NCBI GenBank assembly: GCA_025149285.1
Contig: CP102274.1
Span: 1,813,501-1,877,500 of the forward strand
Direction: 5' to 3'
Origin: Hungatella hathewayi
GTDB lineage: Bacteria; Bacillota; Clostridia; Lachnospirales; Lachnospiraceae
Length of the DNA stretch: 64,000 nt
Of this stretch, positions 35,913-44,224 are shown piece by piece. Every line of letters starts with the position of its first letter. The first letter of the stretch is position 1. Below the pieces are notes generated by a model, which made no database searches, had not been told where the DNA came from, and was given only the letters and a program-made list of their open reading frames with translations. The position numbers were made by a program, and so were the translations under genes.

Positions 35913-36060
35913 CGGATACGAATGCTTGGGAACATGGGCGTCGTCCCGGCTGATCAGGGAGCCGAATCTTCAGTGCCATATCAAGGGCGTGATCATCAGC
36001 CATTCTCATGTGGATCATTTCTTCCAGGGCCTGAAAGCGGGAGAAGCGCGGCATGAATAG
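35909..36060 (+). pseudogene. Decayed fragment with a metallo-beta-lactamase HxHxDH motif
   Basis: An ATG at 35909 with AAAAGGAGG upstream overlaps the surface protein stop but its frame ends after 14 codons. In another frame LQCHIKGVIISHSHVDHFFQ follows, then stops at 36058-36060. SHSHVDH resembles the zinc-binding HxHxDH motif of metallo-beta-lactamase-fold hydrolases. The rest of such a protein is absent, so this is a remnant. Confidence 0.45.
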
Positions 36061-36212
36061 AGAAAAATCTTTCGCGAGCAGGTGGATTTATCTTTGAAAA
36101 ACCGTGCTGGAAATAAAGAAGAAAAAGGAAGGTTATGCGAGGCTGACATCCAATAAGGAAGTATTGAGAAACATTCAGTTTGGGCAGTCGGCAAGCGGAA
36201 TGTGACAACAAA

Positions 36213-36278
36213 AGAGGGGCATCGGTGGTAAGCTGATAGCCCCTCTCAATGGGGTGGCAAAGGGTACCCCTTTGCCAC
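36213..36278. repeat. Two adjacent inverted repeats in decayed DNA
   Basis: GAGGGGC...GCCCCTC near 36213-36246 is followed by a perfect 11-bp repeat, GTGGCAAAGGG/CCCTTTGCCAC (36254-36264 with 36268-36278). Neither has a T run. They could be remnants of a mobile element end or a small repeat family. Confidence 0.45.
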
Positions 36279-36329
36279 ACGATTTTGCGAAGCAAAGTGT
36301 TAAAGACGATGCGGCAGGCAAAACCGCTT

Positions 36330-36558
36330 CCGCTTCCGGTACTGTCATCACGAACCGATGAAAAAGACAAAATCCAGGCGCTTCTTTCCGGAGCCAATGG
36401 CTATATTCAAAAGCCCTATAAAGTTGGAAGAATGTCTGGCCCAGGCCCAGTCACTGATGCAGCTATACGCAGGGCTAAAAAGTACGGAGAGCCGATGCTA
36501 TACGCTGGTATTTGGCATGGATCTGATTATTAATCCCATGTGCCGGCCGTTTAGCTGA
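36330..36558 (+). pseudogene. Frameshifted remnant of a response regulator
   Basis: Frame A reads PVLSSRTDEKDKIQALLSGA then NGYIQKPYK, the end of a receiver domain (phosphorylation-loop Lys in QKPYK). Near 36425 the match shifts to frame B, KLEECLAQAQSLMQLYAGLK followed by CYTLVFGMDLIINPMCR, which resembles the linker and start of an output domain. The N-terminal receiver part with the phospho-acceptor Asp is missing. Confidence 0.65.
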
Positions 36559-36565
36559 AATAAAA

Positions 36566-36616
36566 TAATTGAAAACACCCTGTGGCCATTTATCGGCCAC
36601 AGGGTGTTTTCAATTA
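36566..36616. terminator. Strong bidirectional terminator after the NCS2 permease
   Basis: A perfect 22-bp stem (36566-36587 with 36595-36616) with a 7-base loop and T/A runs in both directions, 10 bases beyond the minus-strand permease stop. It separates the purine operon from the decayed island. Confidence 0.88.
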
Positions 36617-36625
36617 TGATTCATC

Positions 36626-37966
36626 TTATTTCTGGTTTGCTTTTTTGCCTTCTCTCGGAAGAATAATGTTCAGCAGGACCGCCACGATGGTAGCGACTAC
36701 GACCGGTGAACGGCCGAAGATGGTGACTACCCAGCTGGGGAATGTGGATAGTGCTGCGGTGGCCTGGGAGATACCCATGCCGAGCGCTGCGGCAAGTCCC
36801 ACGATAGAAGAGTTGCGGTAAGTCATCTCTTCCGACATAACGAGCTTCATACCGGTCATGGCGATAGAAGCAAAGACAGATACGGTTGCGCCGCCCAGAA
36901 CGCATTGGGGAATGGTGGTGAGCAGTGCGGAGAACTTCGGGATCAAACCGGCTGCAAGGAGAATGGCAGCGGTAAGCCCCAGGACACAGCGGTTGACTAC
37001 CTTCGTCGTTGTAACGATACCGACGTTCTGGCTGTAGGTGGCGGTTGGAAGGCCGCCTAACAGAGCGCCGAGGATGTTGGTGACACCGTATCCCATGATG
37101 CCGCCCTGAAGTTCTTTGTCGGTCGGTTCACGGTCAATGGAACCGCTGGTGGTTGCTGTAAAGTCTCCGATCGCCTGTATGGAGTTGATCGCAAACAGAA
37201 TACCGATGGCGATACAGGAGGATGGTTCAAACATAATTCCAAAATGAAGCGGCTGTGGAACCTGGAAGGCTGCCGCTGCCCCGATGCTGGAGAAATCGAC
37301 CATACCAAAGAAGAGTGAGACGATATAGCCGACAATAATACCGATCAGAATGGAAGCCAGCTTAAAGATTCCTTTTCCGAAATGGTTCAGGACAGTTACT
37401 ACGATCAGGGTCAGGAATGCAATGGCCCAGTTCTGCCAGGATCCATAAGTCGGGCTGGAGGTTCCTCCGGCCATGTAATTGATGGCTGTGGGGTACAGCG
37501 ATAAACCAATGGTGAAGACTACGGTACCCGTGATCAGCGGCGGGAAAAATTTACGAATTTGCATGACAAAAGCACCCACGATGAAGGCAACGACACCACC
37601 GACAATCTGAGCGCCTAAAATGGCAGGAATACCAAAGTCCGCAGCAATGGACTGCATGCTGGGAACGTATGCGAAGCTGATGCCCATGATGACAGGAAGG
37701 GCTGCTCCGAGACGGAAGCTTCCTTTTTTCCCGATGGGAAACAACTGCAGCAGGGTTGACAGTGCGGATACTACAAGTGCGGCCTGAATCAGGATAACCC
37801 GGTCAGCGCCTGATAAGTTAGCGACATTGGACACGATGATTGCCGGAGTAACACAGCCGACGATCATGGCTACCACGTGCTGAAGTGCTAACGGCAGTGC
37901 CTGGGAGAATTTTGGGATGCCGTCCAACTGAAAAATAGAAGCGTATTCTTTATTTGACTGTTTCAT
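36626..37966 (-). CDS. NCS2 nucleobase permease (xanthine/urate type)
   Basis: 446 residues with about 12 to 14 membrane segments. Motifs are LQHVVAMIVGCVTPAIIVSN near residue 28, GAQIVGGVV, NSIQAIGDFTATTSGSID around 275 and GGLPTATYSQNVGIVTTTKV near 315, as in the UraA/XanQ/UacT group. AGGAGGAAC precedes the ATG on the minus strand. It is the last gene of the ygeX-ygeY-ygeW-arcC cluster, so xanthine or uric acid uptake is most likely; uracil cannot be excluded. It differs in family from the AzgA-type permease at 9556. Confidence 0.9.
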   Translation of the reverse strand: MKQSNKEYASIFQLDGIPKFSQALPLALQHVVAMIVGCVTPAIIVSNVANLSGADRVILIQAALVVSALSTLLQLFPIGKKGSFRLGAALPVIMGISFAYVPSMQSIAADFGIPAILGAQIVGGVVAFIVGAFVMQIRKFFPPLITGTVVFTIGLSLYPTAINYMAGGTSSPTYGSWQNWAIAFLTLIVVTVLNHFGKGIFKLASILIGIIVGYIVSLFFGMVDFSSIGAAAAFQVPQPLHFGIMFEPSSCIAIGILFAINSIQAIGDFTATTSGSIDREPTDKELQGGIMGYGVTNILGALLGGLPTATYSQNVGIVTTTKVVNRCVLGLTAAILLAAGLIPKFSALLTTIPQCVLGGATVSVFASIAMTGMKLVMSEEMTYRNSSIVGLAAALGMGISQATAALSTFPSWVVTIFGRSPVVVATIVAVLLNIILPREGKKANQK

Positions 37967-38109
37967 AGAGAGAGTTCCTCCTTAGGTTTTGGAAGTACTC
38001 CGGAAAACCGGATCGCAGTTTTCCGGCAGAAAATTATAACAGCCCAGACCGGTCATTTCCAGACCGAAAAAACAATCAGGAAATGAGCCGTCTGAAAGGC
38101 TGCTGAATA

Positions 38110-39054
38110 TTACTGATGAATGCGAGTACCGGTTTTCCCCAGGATTCCCTCTTTTGCTTTTTCAAGCAGAGTGATGAGTGCGTTGCGCCCATCCTTGGAA
38201 TCTGCGAATTTCACAGCAGCCTGTACCTTCGGAAGCATGGAACCCGGAGCAAAATGACCTTCGTCCATATACTTTCTGGCATCGTCTGTTGTGATATCGT
38301 CCAACCATTTCTCTTCCGGTTTTCCGAAGTTAATAGCGACCTTTTCCACTGCGGTTAAGATGATTAAAAAATCAGCATCCAGTTCTTCAGCCAGCAGTTC
38401 GCTTGCAAAGTCTTTGTCAATTACGGCACTTGCGCCTTTTAAATGGTTCCCGATCAGAGTAACCGGGATTCCGCCTCCGCCGCAGGCGATAACCAGCTGT
38501 CCGGAGTCCACGAGGGAACGGATTGCGCCGATTTCAATGATTTCGGCGGGCTTAGGAGAAGCAACGACACGGCGGTAGCCGCGGCCTGCGTCTTCCTTCA
38601 TGATATATCCGTATTTTTCTTCCGCAATCTTAGCCTGTTCTTCTGTCATAAAATGGCCGATTGGCTTGGAAGGGGCGTTAAATGCAGGATCCTCCGCATC
38701 GACGCGGATCTGTGTGATCATGGTCGTAACCGGAATATCCGTGATGTTTCTGTTTAATAATTCCTCTCTCAGCGCATTCTGTAAGTCATAGCCGATATAA
38801 GCCTGGCTCATGGCTACACAGACGGAGAGAGGGGTATTCGGCTGATTCGGATCTTCACGGCTCAGTGCGCTCATGGCGTTGTTGATCATGCCGACCTGAG
38901 GTCCGTTGCCGTGTGCAACGACAACCTCGCAGCCTTCTTCGATCAGGTCTACGATCGCTTTTGCCGTGATTTTAACTGCCGTCATCTGTTCCGGCAGTGT
39001 ATTGCCTAAGGCATTGCCGCCCAGGGCGATGACGATTCTTTTCTTTTTGTTCAT
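38110..39054 (-). CDS. arcC: Carbamate kinase
   Basis: 314 residues. It starts KKRIVIALGGNALG and has VVAHGNGPQVG, ACGGGGIPV, and the C-terminal GSMLPKVQAAVKF, all diagnostic for ArcC. It transfers phosphate from carbamoyl phosphate to ADP, giving ATP, CO2 and ammonia. No arcA or arcB is present, so the carbamoyl phosphate here probably comes from YgeW acting on purine-derived ureido compounds rather than arginine. GGAGGG precedes the start. The 143-base gap to the permease holds two inverted repeats but no clear terminator. Confidence 0.96.
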   Translation of the reverse strand: MNKKKRIVIALGGNALGNTLPEQMTAVKITAKAIVDLIEEGCEVVVAHGNGPQVGMINNAMSALSREDPNQPNTPLSVCVAMSQAYIGYDLQNALREELLNRNITDIPVTTMITQIRVDAEDPAFNAPSKPIGHFMTEEQAKIAEEKYGYIMKEDAGRGYRRVVASPKPAEIIEIGAIRSLVDSGQLVIACGGGGIPVTLIGNHLKGASAVIDKDFASELLAEELDADFLIILTAVEKVAINFGKPEEKWLDDITTDDARKYMDEGHFAPGSMLPKVQAAVKFADSKDGRNALITLLEKAKEGILGKTGTRIHQ

Positions 39055-39161
39055 TGAATAAACCCTCCACCGGTTTTTTTAGAAATCCGCCTCACGCAGC
39101 CTTGCGGCGCGTTCGATGGAAAAATGGCCGCCCGGCACTTTTCGTGCGGGGCCGCGGGAAT

Positions 39162-39203
39162 AAAAAAGGACGCACCTGCTACTCGCTGGCAGCGGGTGCG
39201 CCC
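39162..39203 (-). terminator. Terminator or attenuator between ygeW and arcC
   Basis: On the minus strand GGGCGCACCCGCT (39203-39191) pairs with AGCAGGTGCGTCC (39180-39168, two wobbles), followed by six T (39167-39162). It lies 14 bases after the ygeW stop and would uncouple arcC and the permease from the upstream genes. A second GC-rich hairpin lies at about 39126-39158. Confidence 0.75.
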
Positions 39204-39216
39204 GGATTCCAATTCT

Positions 39217-40410
39217 TTATTTGAATACGCGTGGCGTGTTTCTTTCTTCCAGCTTCTTTAAGATTTCCTGTGGATTCTCAAACTTGGCAAGGAAGATCAT
39301 AGCGGCGATTACGTATGGCTTGAAGCTGGCTTCTTTGTATAACGGATCGCGGTAGCGGTCGAATACGGAAGCTTCTACTTCACCGTCTACACAGCTTACG
39401 TCATTGATATCTGCCGGTAAGCAGTGTAAGTACAGAGCCTTGCCATCCTTTGTGGTCTTCATGAGCTCTTCGGTACAGCACCAGTCTTTGTGCTCTGCGT
39501 TCTGAGCCAGTAATTCCTTCTCCAGAGCCTTGATGCCCTCTGTGTCGCCTTCGCCGTAAAGGTTCGTTCTCTTTTCCATTGCTGCGAATGGAGCCCAGCT
39601 CTTCGGGTAAACGATGTCAGCGTCTTTGAATGCGTCAGCCATGTCGTGGGATACGCGGAAGGAACCGCCGGACTTCTCAGCGTTCTTTCTTGCAACTTCC
39701 TCAACCTCAGGCATAACCTCGTAGCCTTCCGGATGAGCTAAAACAACTTCCATGCCCATACGTGTCATCAGACCGATGACGCCCTGAGGAACGGATAACG
39801 GTTTGCCGTAGGAAGGAGAGTAAGCCCATGTCATAGCCAGCTTTTTGCCTTTTAAGTTCTCAAGGCCGCCGAACTCATGGATAATATGTAACATATCAGC
39901 CATACACTGTGTCGGATGGTCAATATCACACTGTAAGTTTACTAAGGTTGGCTTCTGCTCTAAGATTCCGTCCTTGTGGCCCTGTGTAACAGAGTCAACA
40001 ACTTCGTGCATATAAGCGTTGCCCTTGCCGATGTACATGTCATCACGGATACCGATTACATCAGCCATGAAGGAGATCATGTTGGCTGTTTCGCGAACGG
40101 TCTCGCCGTGAGCTACCTGAGACTTGCCCTCGTCTAAGTCCTGGACTTCCAGACCGAGTAAGTTACATGCGGAAGCGAAGGAGAAACGGGTACGTGTGGA
40201 GTTGTCACGGAATAAGGAGATTCCGAGGCCGCTCTCGAATACCTTTGTGGAAATGTTGTTTTCTCTCATGAAGCGGAGAGCGTCAGCAACGGTCCAGACA
40301 GCTTCCAGTTCTTCGTCTGTCTTTTCCCAGGTTAAAAAGAAATCATTGTTGTACATTTCCTTGAAATTTAAAGCGTTTAATTTGTCGATGTAATCCTGTA
40401 AGGTTTTCAT
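39217..40410 (-). CDS. ygeW: Knotted carbamoyltransferase YgeW
   Basis: 397 residues. It has the carbamoyl phosphate site FRDNSTRTRFSFASA near residue 68, the HPTQ motif in CDIDHPTQCMADMLH, and HCLPAD near 335. Its length and the LNALNFKEMYNNDFFLTWEK start fit the YgeW group rather than ornithine or aspartate transcarbamoylases. The substrate in the family was long unknown; its place in urate clusters implies release of carbamoyl phosphate from a ureido intermediate. GGAGGC lies before the ATG. Confidence 0.94.
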   Translation of the reverse strand: MKTLQDYIDKLNALNFKEMYNNDFFLTWEKTDEELEAVWTVADALRFMRENNISTKVFESGLGISLFRDNSTRTRFSFASACNLLGLEVQDLDEGKSQVAHGETVRETANMISFMADVIGIRDDMYIGKGNAYMHEVVDSVTQGHKDGILEQKPTLVNLQCDIDHPTQCMADMLHIIHEFGGLENLKGKKLAMTWAYSPSYGKPLSVPQGVIGLMTRMGMEVVLAHPEGYEVMPEVEEVARKNAEKSGGSFRVSHDMADAFKDADIVYPKSWAPFAAMEKRTNLYGEGDTEGIKALEKELLAQNAEHKDWCCTEELMKTTKDGKALYLHCLPADINDVSCVDGEVEASVFDRYRDPLYKEASFKPYVIAAMIFLAKFENPQEILKKLEERNTPRVFK

Positions 40411-40534
40411 ATTGGTATAAAGCCTCCTGAAATAAAGTGTAATGTTATTTGGTATCTATCCTGCATGCTGTACAGCCTGTCATAGATTTGGGGAAGGAAT
40501 GAAGGCTGCCGGCAAGAGTGATTGTTTTAGGGGT

Positions 40535-40564
40535 GGCTGCAGGTTTTAAGGAGGACCTGCAGCC
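40535..40564. repeat. Hairpin in the ygeY-ygeW intergenic region
   Basis: A perfect 10-bp stem (40535-40544 with 40555-40564), extendable through GCCGGC copies at 40508-40513 and 40562-40567. No T run follows on the minus strand. It may be an mRNA processing or stability element in the 195-base gap. Confidence 0.5.
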
Positions 40565-40605
40565 GGCATATATGGTTACAAAATGGCAACTGATTGGCTA
40601 AATAA

Positions 40606-41919
40606 TTATTTCTCGCAGTAGATAGAAGGAAGTGCTGCGTAAACGGCTGCACACGTTACTAAATCCTGCTTCCATGTCTTCTCGTTCGGAGCGTGAGCCT
40701 GAGCCTCTGCGCCAGGTCCAAAGCCGATACACGGAATACCGTTGCGTCCCATGATGGAAACGCCGTTGGTGGAGAAAGTCCATTTGTCTGTCAATGGACG
40801 GGCTGTTCTCATGGCAAGTGTTTCTTCTGCGCCGATACGAACATCGCCGTATAAGTTCTTATAGGCTTCTTCCAGAGATTTTGTTACCTTGTGATCCTCC
40901 GGAATAACCCATGTCGGGAAGTAGCACTCGATCGGATAAGTAAGTCCTTTGTAGGAAGGACGGGAATATTCATACATGGATACGGTTACATCATTGCCGT
41001 ATTTTTTGACGCTCGGTAAGCTGCGGATTTCCTCTAAGCAGCTTTCCCATGTCTCGCCGGCTGTCATACGACGGTCTAAGGATACGGAACAGGAGTCGGC
41101 AACAGCACAGCGGCTTGGTGATGTAAAGAAGATTTCTGAAACGGTTACAGTACCGCGTCCTAAGAAGTTGGCTTCTTTCCATTCTGCGTTGTAGCTTTCG
41201 TCCAGCATCTTAACGAGGCCTTTGACTTCCTTGTCGTCGGCTGCGTCATTTTCATTTAATGCGCGTACATCCTGAAGAATGTCGGCCATCTTGTAGATCG
41301 CGTTGTCGCCGCGTTCAGGAGCGGAGCCGTGGCAGGAAACGCCTTTTACGTCTACACGGATTTCCATACGTCCTCTCTGGCCGCGGTAGATACCGCCGTC
41401 AGTAGGCTCTGTGGATACAACGAATTCCGGACGAACCTTGTCTTCGTTGATGATGTACTGCCAGCAGAGACCGTCACAGTCTTCTTCCTGAACCGTACCG
41501 GTTACCAGAACGGTGTATTTGTCGCTTAAAAGACCTAAATCCTTCATGATTCTGGCTCCGTAAACGGCTGATACGATGCCGCCGCACTGATCGGAAACGC
41601 CGCGGCCGCCGATCTCAGTGTCATTCTCGTAGCCTTCGTACGGATCGAAGTTCCAGTTGCTCTTGTTGCCGATTCCTACCGTATCGATATGGGCGTCGAA
41701 GCCGATTAAGGTAGCGCCTGTTCCCATGTAGCCGAGAACATTTCCCATATCATCGATAACAACTTTGTCGAATTCCAGTTTTCTCATCTCTTCTGCGATG
41801 CGGTCGATATGAGCCTTCTCATCACAGCTCTCACCCGGGAACTTTACGATGTCTCTTAAAAACCTGGTCATGTCAGCTTCGTAATTTTTTGCTGCCTCTT
41901 TGATTTTTGCGTAATCCAT
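40606..41919 (-). CDS. ygeY: YgeY-type M20-family hydrolase linked to selenium/purine metabolism
   Basis: 437 residues of the M20 peptidase/deacylase fold. Metal motifs are [11 protein letters not shown] near residue 75, the bridging-Asp region [15 protein letters not shown], and the acidic pair in VQEEDCDGL near 145; HAPNEK near the C-terminus supplies the last ligand. The YgeY family is co-inherited with ygeW, ygeX and ssnA. It probably hydrolyses an N-carbamoyl or amide intermediate between the hydantoinase and YgeX steps; the exact bond is inferred. GGAGGG precedes its start. Confidence 0.94.
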   Translation of the reverse strand: MDYAKIKEAAKNYEADMTRFLRDIVKFPGESCDEKAHIDRIAEEMRKLEFDKVVIDDMGNVLGYMGTGATLIGFDAHIDTVGIGNKSNWNFDPYEGYENDTEIGGRGVSDQCGGIVSAVYGARIMKDLGLLSDKYTVLVTGTVQEEDCDGLCWQYIINEDKVRPEFVVSTEPTDGGIYRGQRGRMEIRVDVKGVSCHGSAPERGDNAIYKMADILQDVRALNENDAADDKEVKGLVKMLDESYNAEWKEANFLGRGTVTVSEIFFTSPSRCAVADSCSVSLDRRMTAGETWESCLEEIRSLPSVKKYGNDVTVSMYEYSRPSYKGLTYPIECYFPTWVIPEDHKVTKSLEEAYKNLYGDVRIGAEETLAMRTARPLTDKWTFSTNGVSIMGRNGIPCIGFGPGAEAQAHAPNEKTWKQDLVTCAAVYAALPSIYCEK

Positions 41920-41994
41920 GATTTTAATACCCTCCGTTTTATTATTTTATAATATAGTTCGATTCGCCTTTGGCTCATCAAAAGAAAATTATGC

Positions 41995-43200
41995 CTAGCG
42001 TTCTTTGCCTTCCCAAACGATTGCTTTGTAGCGGTCCGGGTCGGTGTCGCCCTCAGTGGAGAAGAGGAGAACCTTTGAATCTTTGTTGAGCCCTAAGTGA
42101 TCTCTTAAATCTTTGTACTCATCCATGGTCATGATGCAGGCCAGAATTCCGAATGGAGCTGCGCCGGACTCACCGGACGTTACGGATACGTCTCCCTTAA
42201 TCGGAGCCGCCAGCATTCTCATGCCTTTTGCCGCTGCCCAGTCTGGAGCGGAGACGAAGGTGTCTACGTGATTCTTTAAAATATCCCAGGAGATGGTATT
42301 CGGCTCGCCGCAGGCTAAACCGGCCATGATGGTCTGCATATCGCCGTCTACGATCTGAATGCCGCCGTCGCCGGCTTTCGCGCCCTTGTAGAGACAGGCC
42401 GCAACATCTGCTTCTACAACGACAACCTTGGGAGGATTCTCCGGATAGCGGTTTGCGAAGTAGCCCTGTACGGCTCCGGCAAGTGAACCGACGCCTGCCT
42501 GAACGAATACGTGAGTCGGTCTGTAACAGCCGTATTCCTCTAACTGCTCGCCGGCCTCCATCGCCATGGTTCCGTATCCCTGCATGATCCACGCCGGAAT
42601 CTCTTCGTAGCCGTCCCACGCGGTATCCTGTACGACAACGCCGTGTTCTGTTTTGGAAGCAGCGTCGGCGGCCATACGGACACATTCGTCATAGTTGACT
42701 TCCTCGATGGTAACCTCTGCGCCCTCTGCCTTGATGTTGTTAAAACGGGTGATGGTGGAGCCCTTCGGCATGAAGACAACCGCTTTCTGTCCTAACCGGT
42801 TGGCAGCCCATGCAACGCCTCGTCCGTGGTTGCCGTCTGTAGCTGTAAAGAAGGTAGCCTGACCAAATTCTTTCCGAAGCTCTTCGGAAGTTAAAACACT
42901 GTATGGAAGATCGGAAACGTCTTTTCCTGTCTGCTGTGCTATGTACTTCGCAATGGCGAAGGAACCACCCAGTACCTTGAAAGCGTTTAAACCGAAGCGG
43001 TAGGATTCGTCCTTCACGTAAACCTGACCCAGACCTAAGTATTCGGCCATGTGGTCGAGTTTTGCAAGCGGTGTCTTGCTGTACTGCGGGAAGCTTTCAT
43101 GGAATTTCCTTGCCTTTCCGATTTCGTCCAGCGCCATGACAGATAAATTTTTGTCATCTGTCTTCGGCATGGTGTTAACCACCCATTCGATTGGATTCAT
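41995..43200 (-). CDS. ygeX: 2,3-diaminopropionate ammonia-lyase
   Basis: 401 residues, PLP fold type II. The Schiff-base lysine is in LNAFKVLGGSFAIAKY near residue 73, followed by TATDGNHGRGVAWAA and a phosphate loop GEPNTISWD region. It converts 2,3-diaminopropionate to pyruvate and two ammonia. In this cluster it would be the carbon-yielding end of purine ring breakdown. The gap to ygeY is 75 bases and to the regulator 44 bases. GGAGAA precedes its start. Confidence 0.95.
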   Translation of the reverse strand: MNPIEWVVNTMPKTDDKNLSVMALDEIGKARKFHESFPQYSKTPLAKLDHMAEYLGLGQVYVKDESYRFGLNAFKVLGGSFAIAKYIAQQTGKDVSDLPYSVLTSEELRKEFGQATFFTATDGNHGRGVAWAANRLGQKAVVFMPKGSTITRFNNIKAEGAEVTIEEVNYDECVRMAADAASKTEHGVVVQDTAWDGYEEIPAWIMQGYGTMAMEAGEQLEEYGCYRPTHVFVQAGVGSLAGAVQGYFANRYPENPPKVVVVEADVAACLYKGAKAGDGGIQIVDGDMQTIMAGLACGEPNTISWDILKNHVDTFVSAPDWAAAKGMRMLAAPIKGDVSVTSGESGAAPFGILACIMTMDEYKDLRDHLGLNKDSKVLLFSTEGDTDPDRYKAIVWEGKER

Positions 43201-43244
43201 GATGTTTGATTCTCCTTCTTCTTATTTAATATGTTTTATATGAA

Positions 43245-43892
43245 TTATCTGTTTTCTTTTCCGGCGTCCATGTAGCTGTAGAGTGTGAACTTGGATATTC
43301 CGAAAAAGTTGGAAACCTTGTCGCCGGATTTGGTAATCAGGAACGCTCCGGCATCATTCAAATACTGAATCGCGGTGATCTTGTCGTCCTTGCTCATCAG
43401 AGCTACCGGTTTGCCAACCAGCTGTACGGACTGTTCGATCAGGGTGTCTAAAAGATCATTGACGTTGTGTGTAATCTTTCTTGGCTGCCTGTCTTCTCCT
43501 GCCATCTCCGCGGTGGAGATGAGAGAGCGGATCGCATTGTCTACGGTAAGCAGCCCTGTGATGTCATAATTTAAGGAAAAGATATAATCAACGGAACCGT
43601 CCTTTCCTCTTATATACATGGTGCTGGATTTTAAAATCCGTCCGTCATCTGTCTTCGTTAAATAGGACAGCCGGTCTTTTAAGCATTCGGGATCCCGGTT
43701 CAGCGTTTCGAGAACGATTTCCGAGGGTCCGTCTCCCAGCTTCCGGTTGCTTACGTGACCGTTTTCGATATAGACGATAGAGCTTTCTATATCCTGCTTT
43801 TTTAAGTCGTGGATGACCACCTCACAGGCGTTTCCAAAATGGGATGCCACACCGTGTGCAATCTGTGTCAGTTGTTCAAGCTTTGAATCCAT
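43245..43892 (-). CDS. YheO/DauR-type transcriptional regulator (PAS-like domain plus HTH)
   Basis: 215 residues. The N-terminal PAS_6-like sensor domain (about 5-120) starts LTQIAHGVASHFGNACEVVIHD. The C-terminal HTH (about 150-210) is the YheO type, ending SNFFGISKFTLYSYMDAGKE. Such regulators control amino-acid or DAP-type catabolic genes. It is the first gene of the minus-strand run with ygeX and diverges from ssnA across a 332-base region, so control of both directions is likely. GGGGGG at the ribosome site is somewhat unusual. Confidence 0.88.
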   Translation of the reverse strand: MDSKLEQLTQIAHGVASHFGNACEVVIHDLKKQDIESSIVYIENGHVSNRKLGDGPSEIVLETLNRDPECLKDRLSYLTKTDDGRILKSSTMYIRGKDGSVDYIFSLNYDITGLLTVDNAIRSLISTAEMAGEDRQPRKITHNVNDLLDTLIEQSVQLVGKPVALMSKDDKITAIQYLNDAGAFLITKSGDKVSNFFGISKFTLYSYMDAGKENR

Positions 43893-44013
43893 CTTGCAAC
43901 CCCCCTTGCTTGAAAAGTGATTTCTTATACTCCCATCATAACATAAAAAAATGAAAAATCAATACTTTTTCTAAAAAATTTTTAGGCAAACTAATTTTTT
44001 TTGTATTTTCATC

Positions 44014-44042
44014 TTGCATTTCTTACTTTTAGATGATACACT
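44014..44042 (+). promoter_or_regulatory. Promoter of ssnA
   Basis: TTGCAT (44014-44019), 17-base spacer, TACACT (44037-44042), start point near 44050. The rest of the 332-base divergent region is A/T-rich and includes a palindrome CTAAAAAATTTTTAG at 43971-43985. No gene is seen in it. Confidence 0.6.
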
Positions 44043-44046
44043 GTAC

Positions 44047-44064
44047 CTATAAAGATATTTATAG
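44047..44064. promoter_or_regulatory. Inverted repeat at the ssnA transcription start
   Basis: CTATAAA, four bases, TTTATAG. It overlaps the predicted start point. It resembles the half-sites of the LysR repeats at 5965 and 7733 but in everted order, so a different protein may bind. Confidence 0.4.
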
Positions 44065-44224
44065 TATAAACTGCATAAAAATGATGGGAAGGGAAAATTT
44101 CTCATAGACAATATGCAAGAACAAAGCGCAGGAGACGGGGAAGGTTCCATGTGCACACTGTATACTCAAAATTTTTGAGATTTTGACGAGAAATAAGGAA
44201 AAAGAGAGAAAAGGAGATGGAGAC

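Noticed and set aside
36566..36616. 22-bp perfect inverted repeat considered as a transposon end
   Set aside because: It has the loop size, A/T flanks and position expected of a bidirectional terminator directly after the permease gene.
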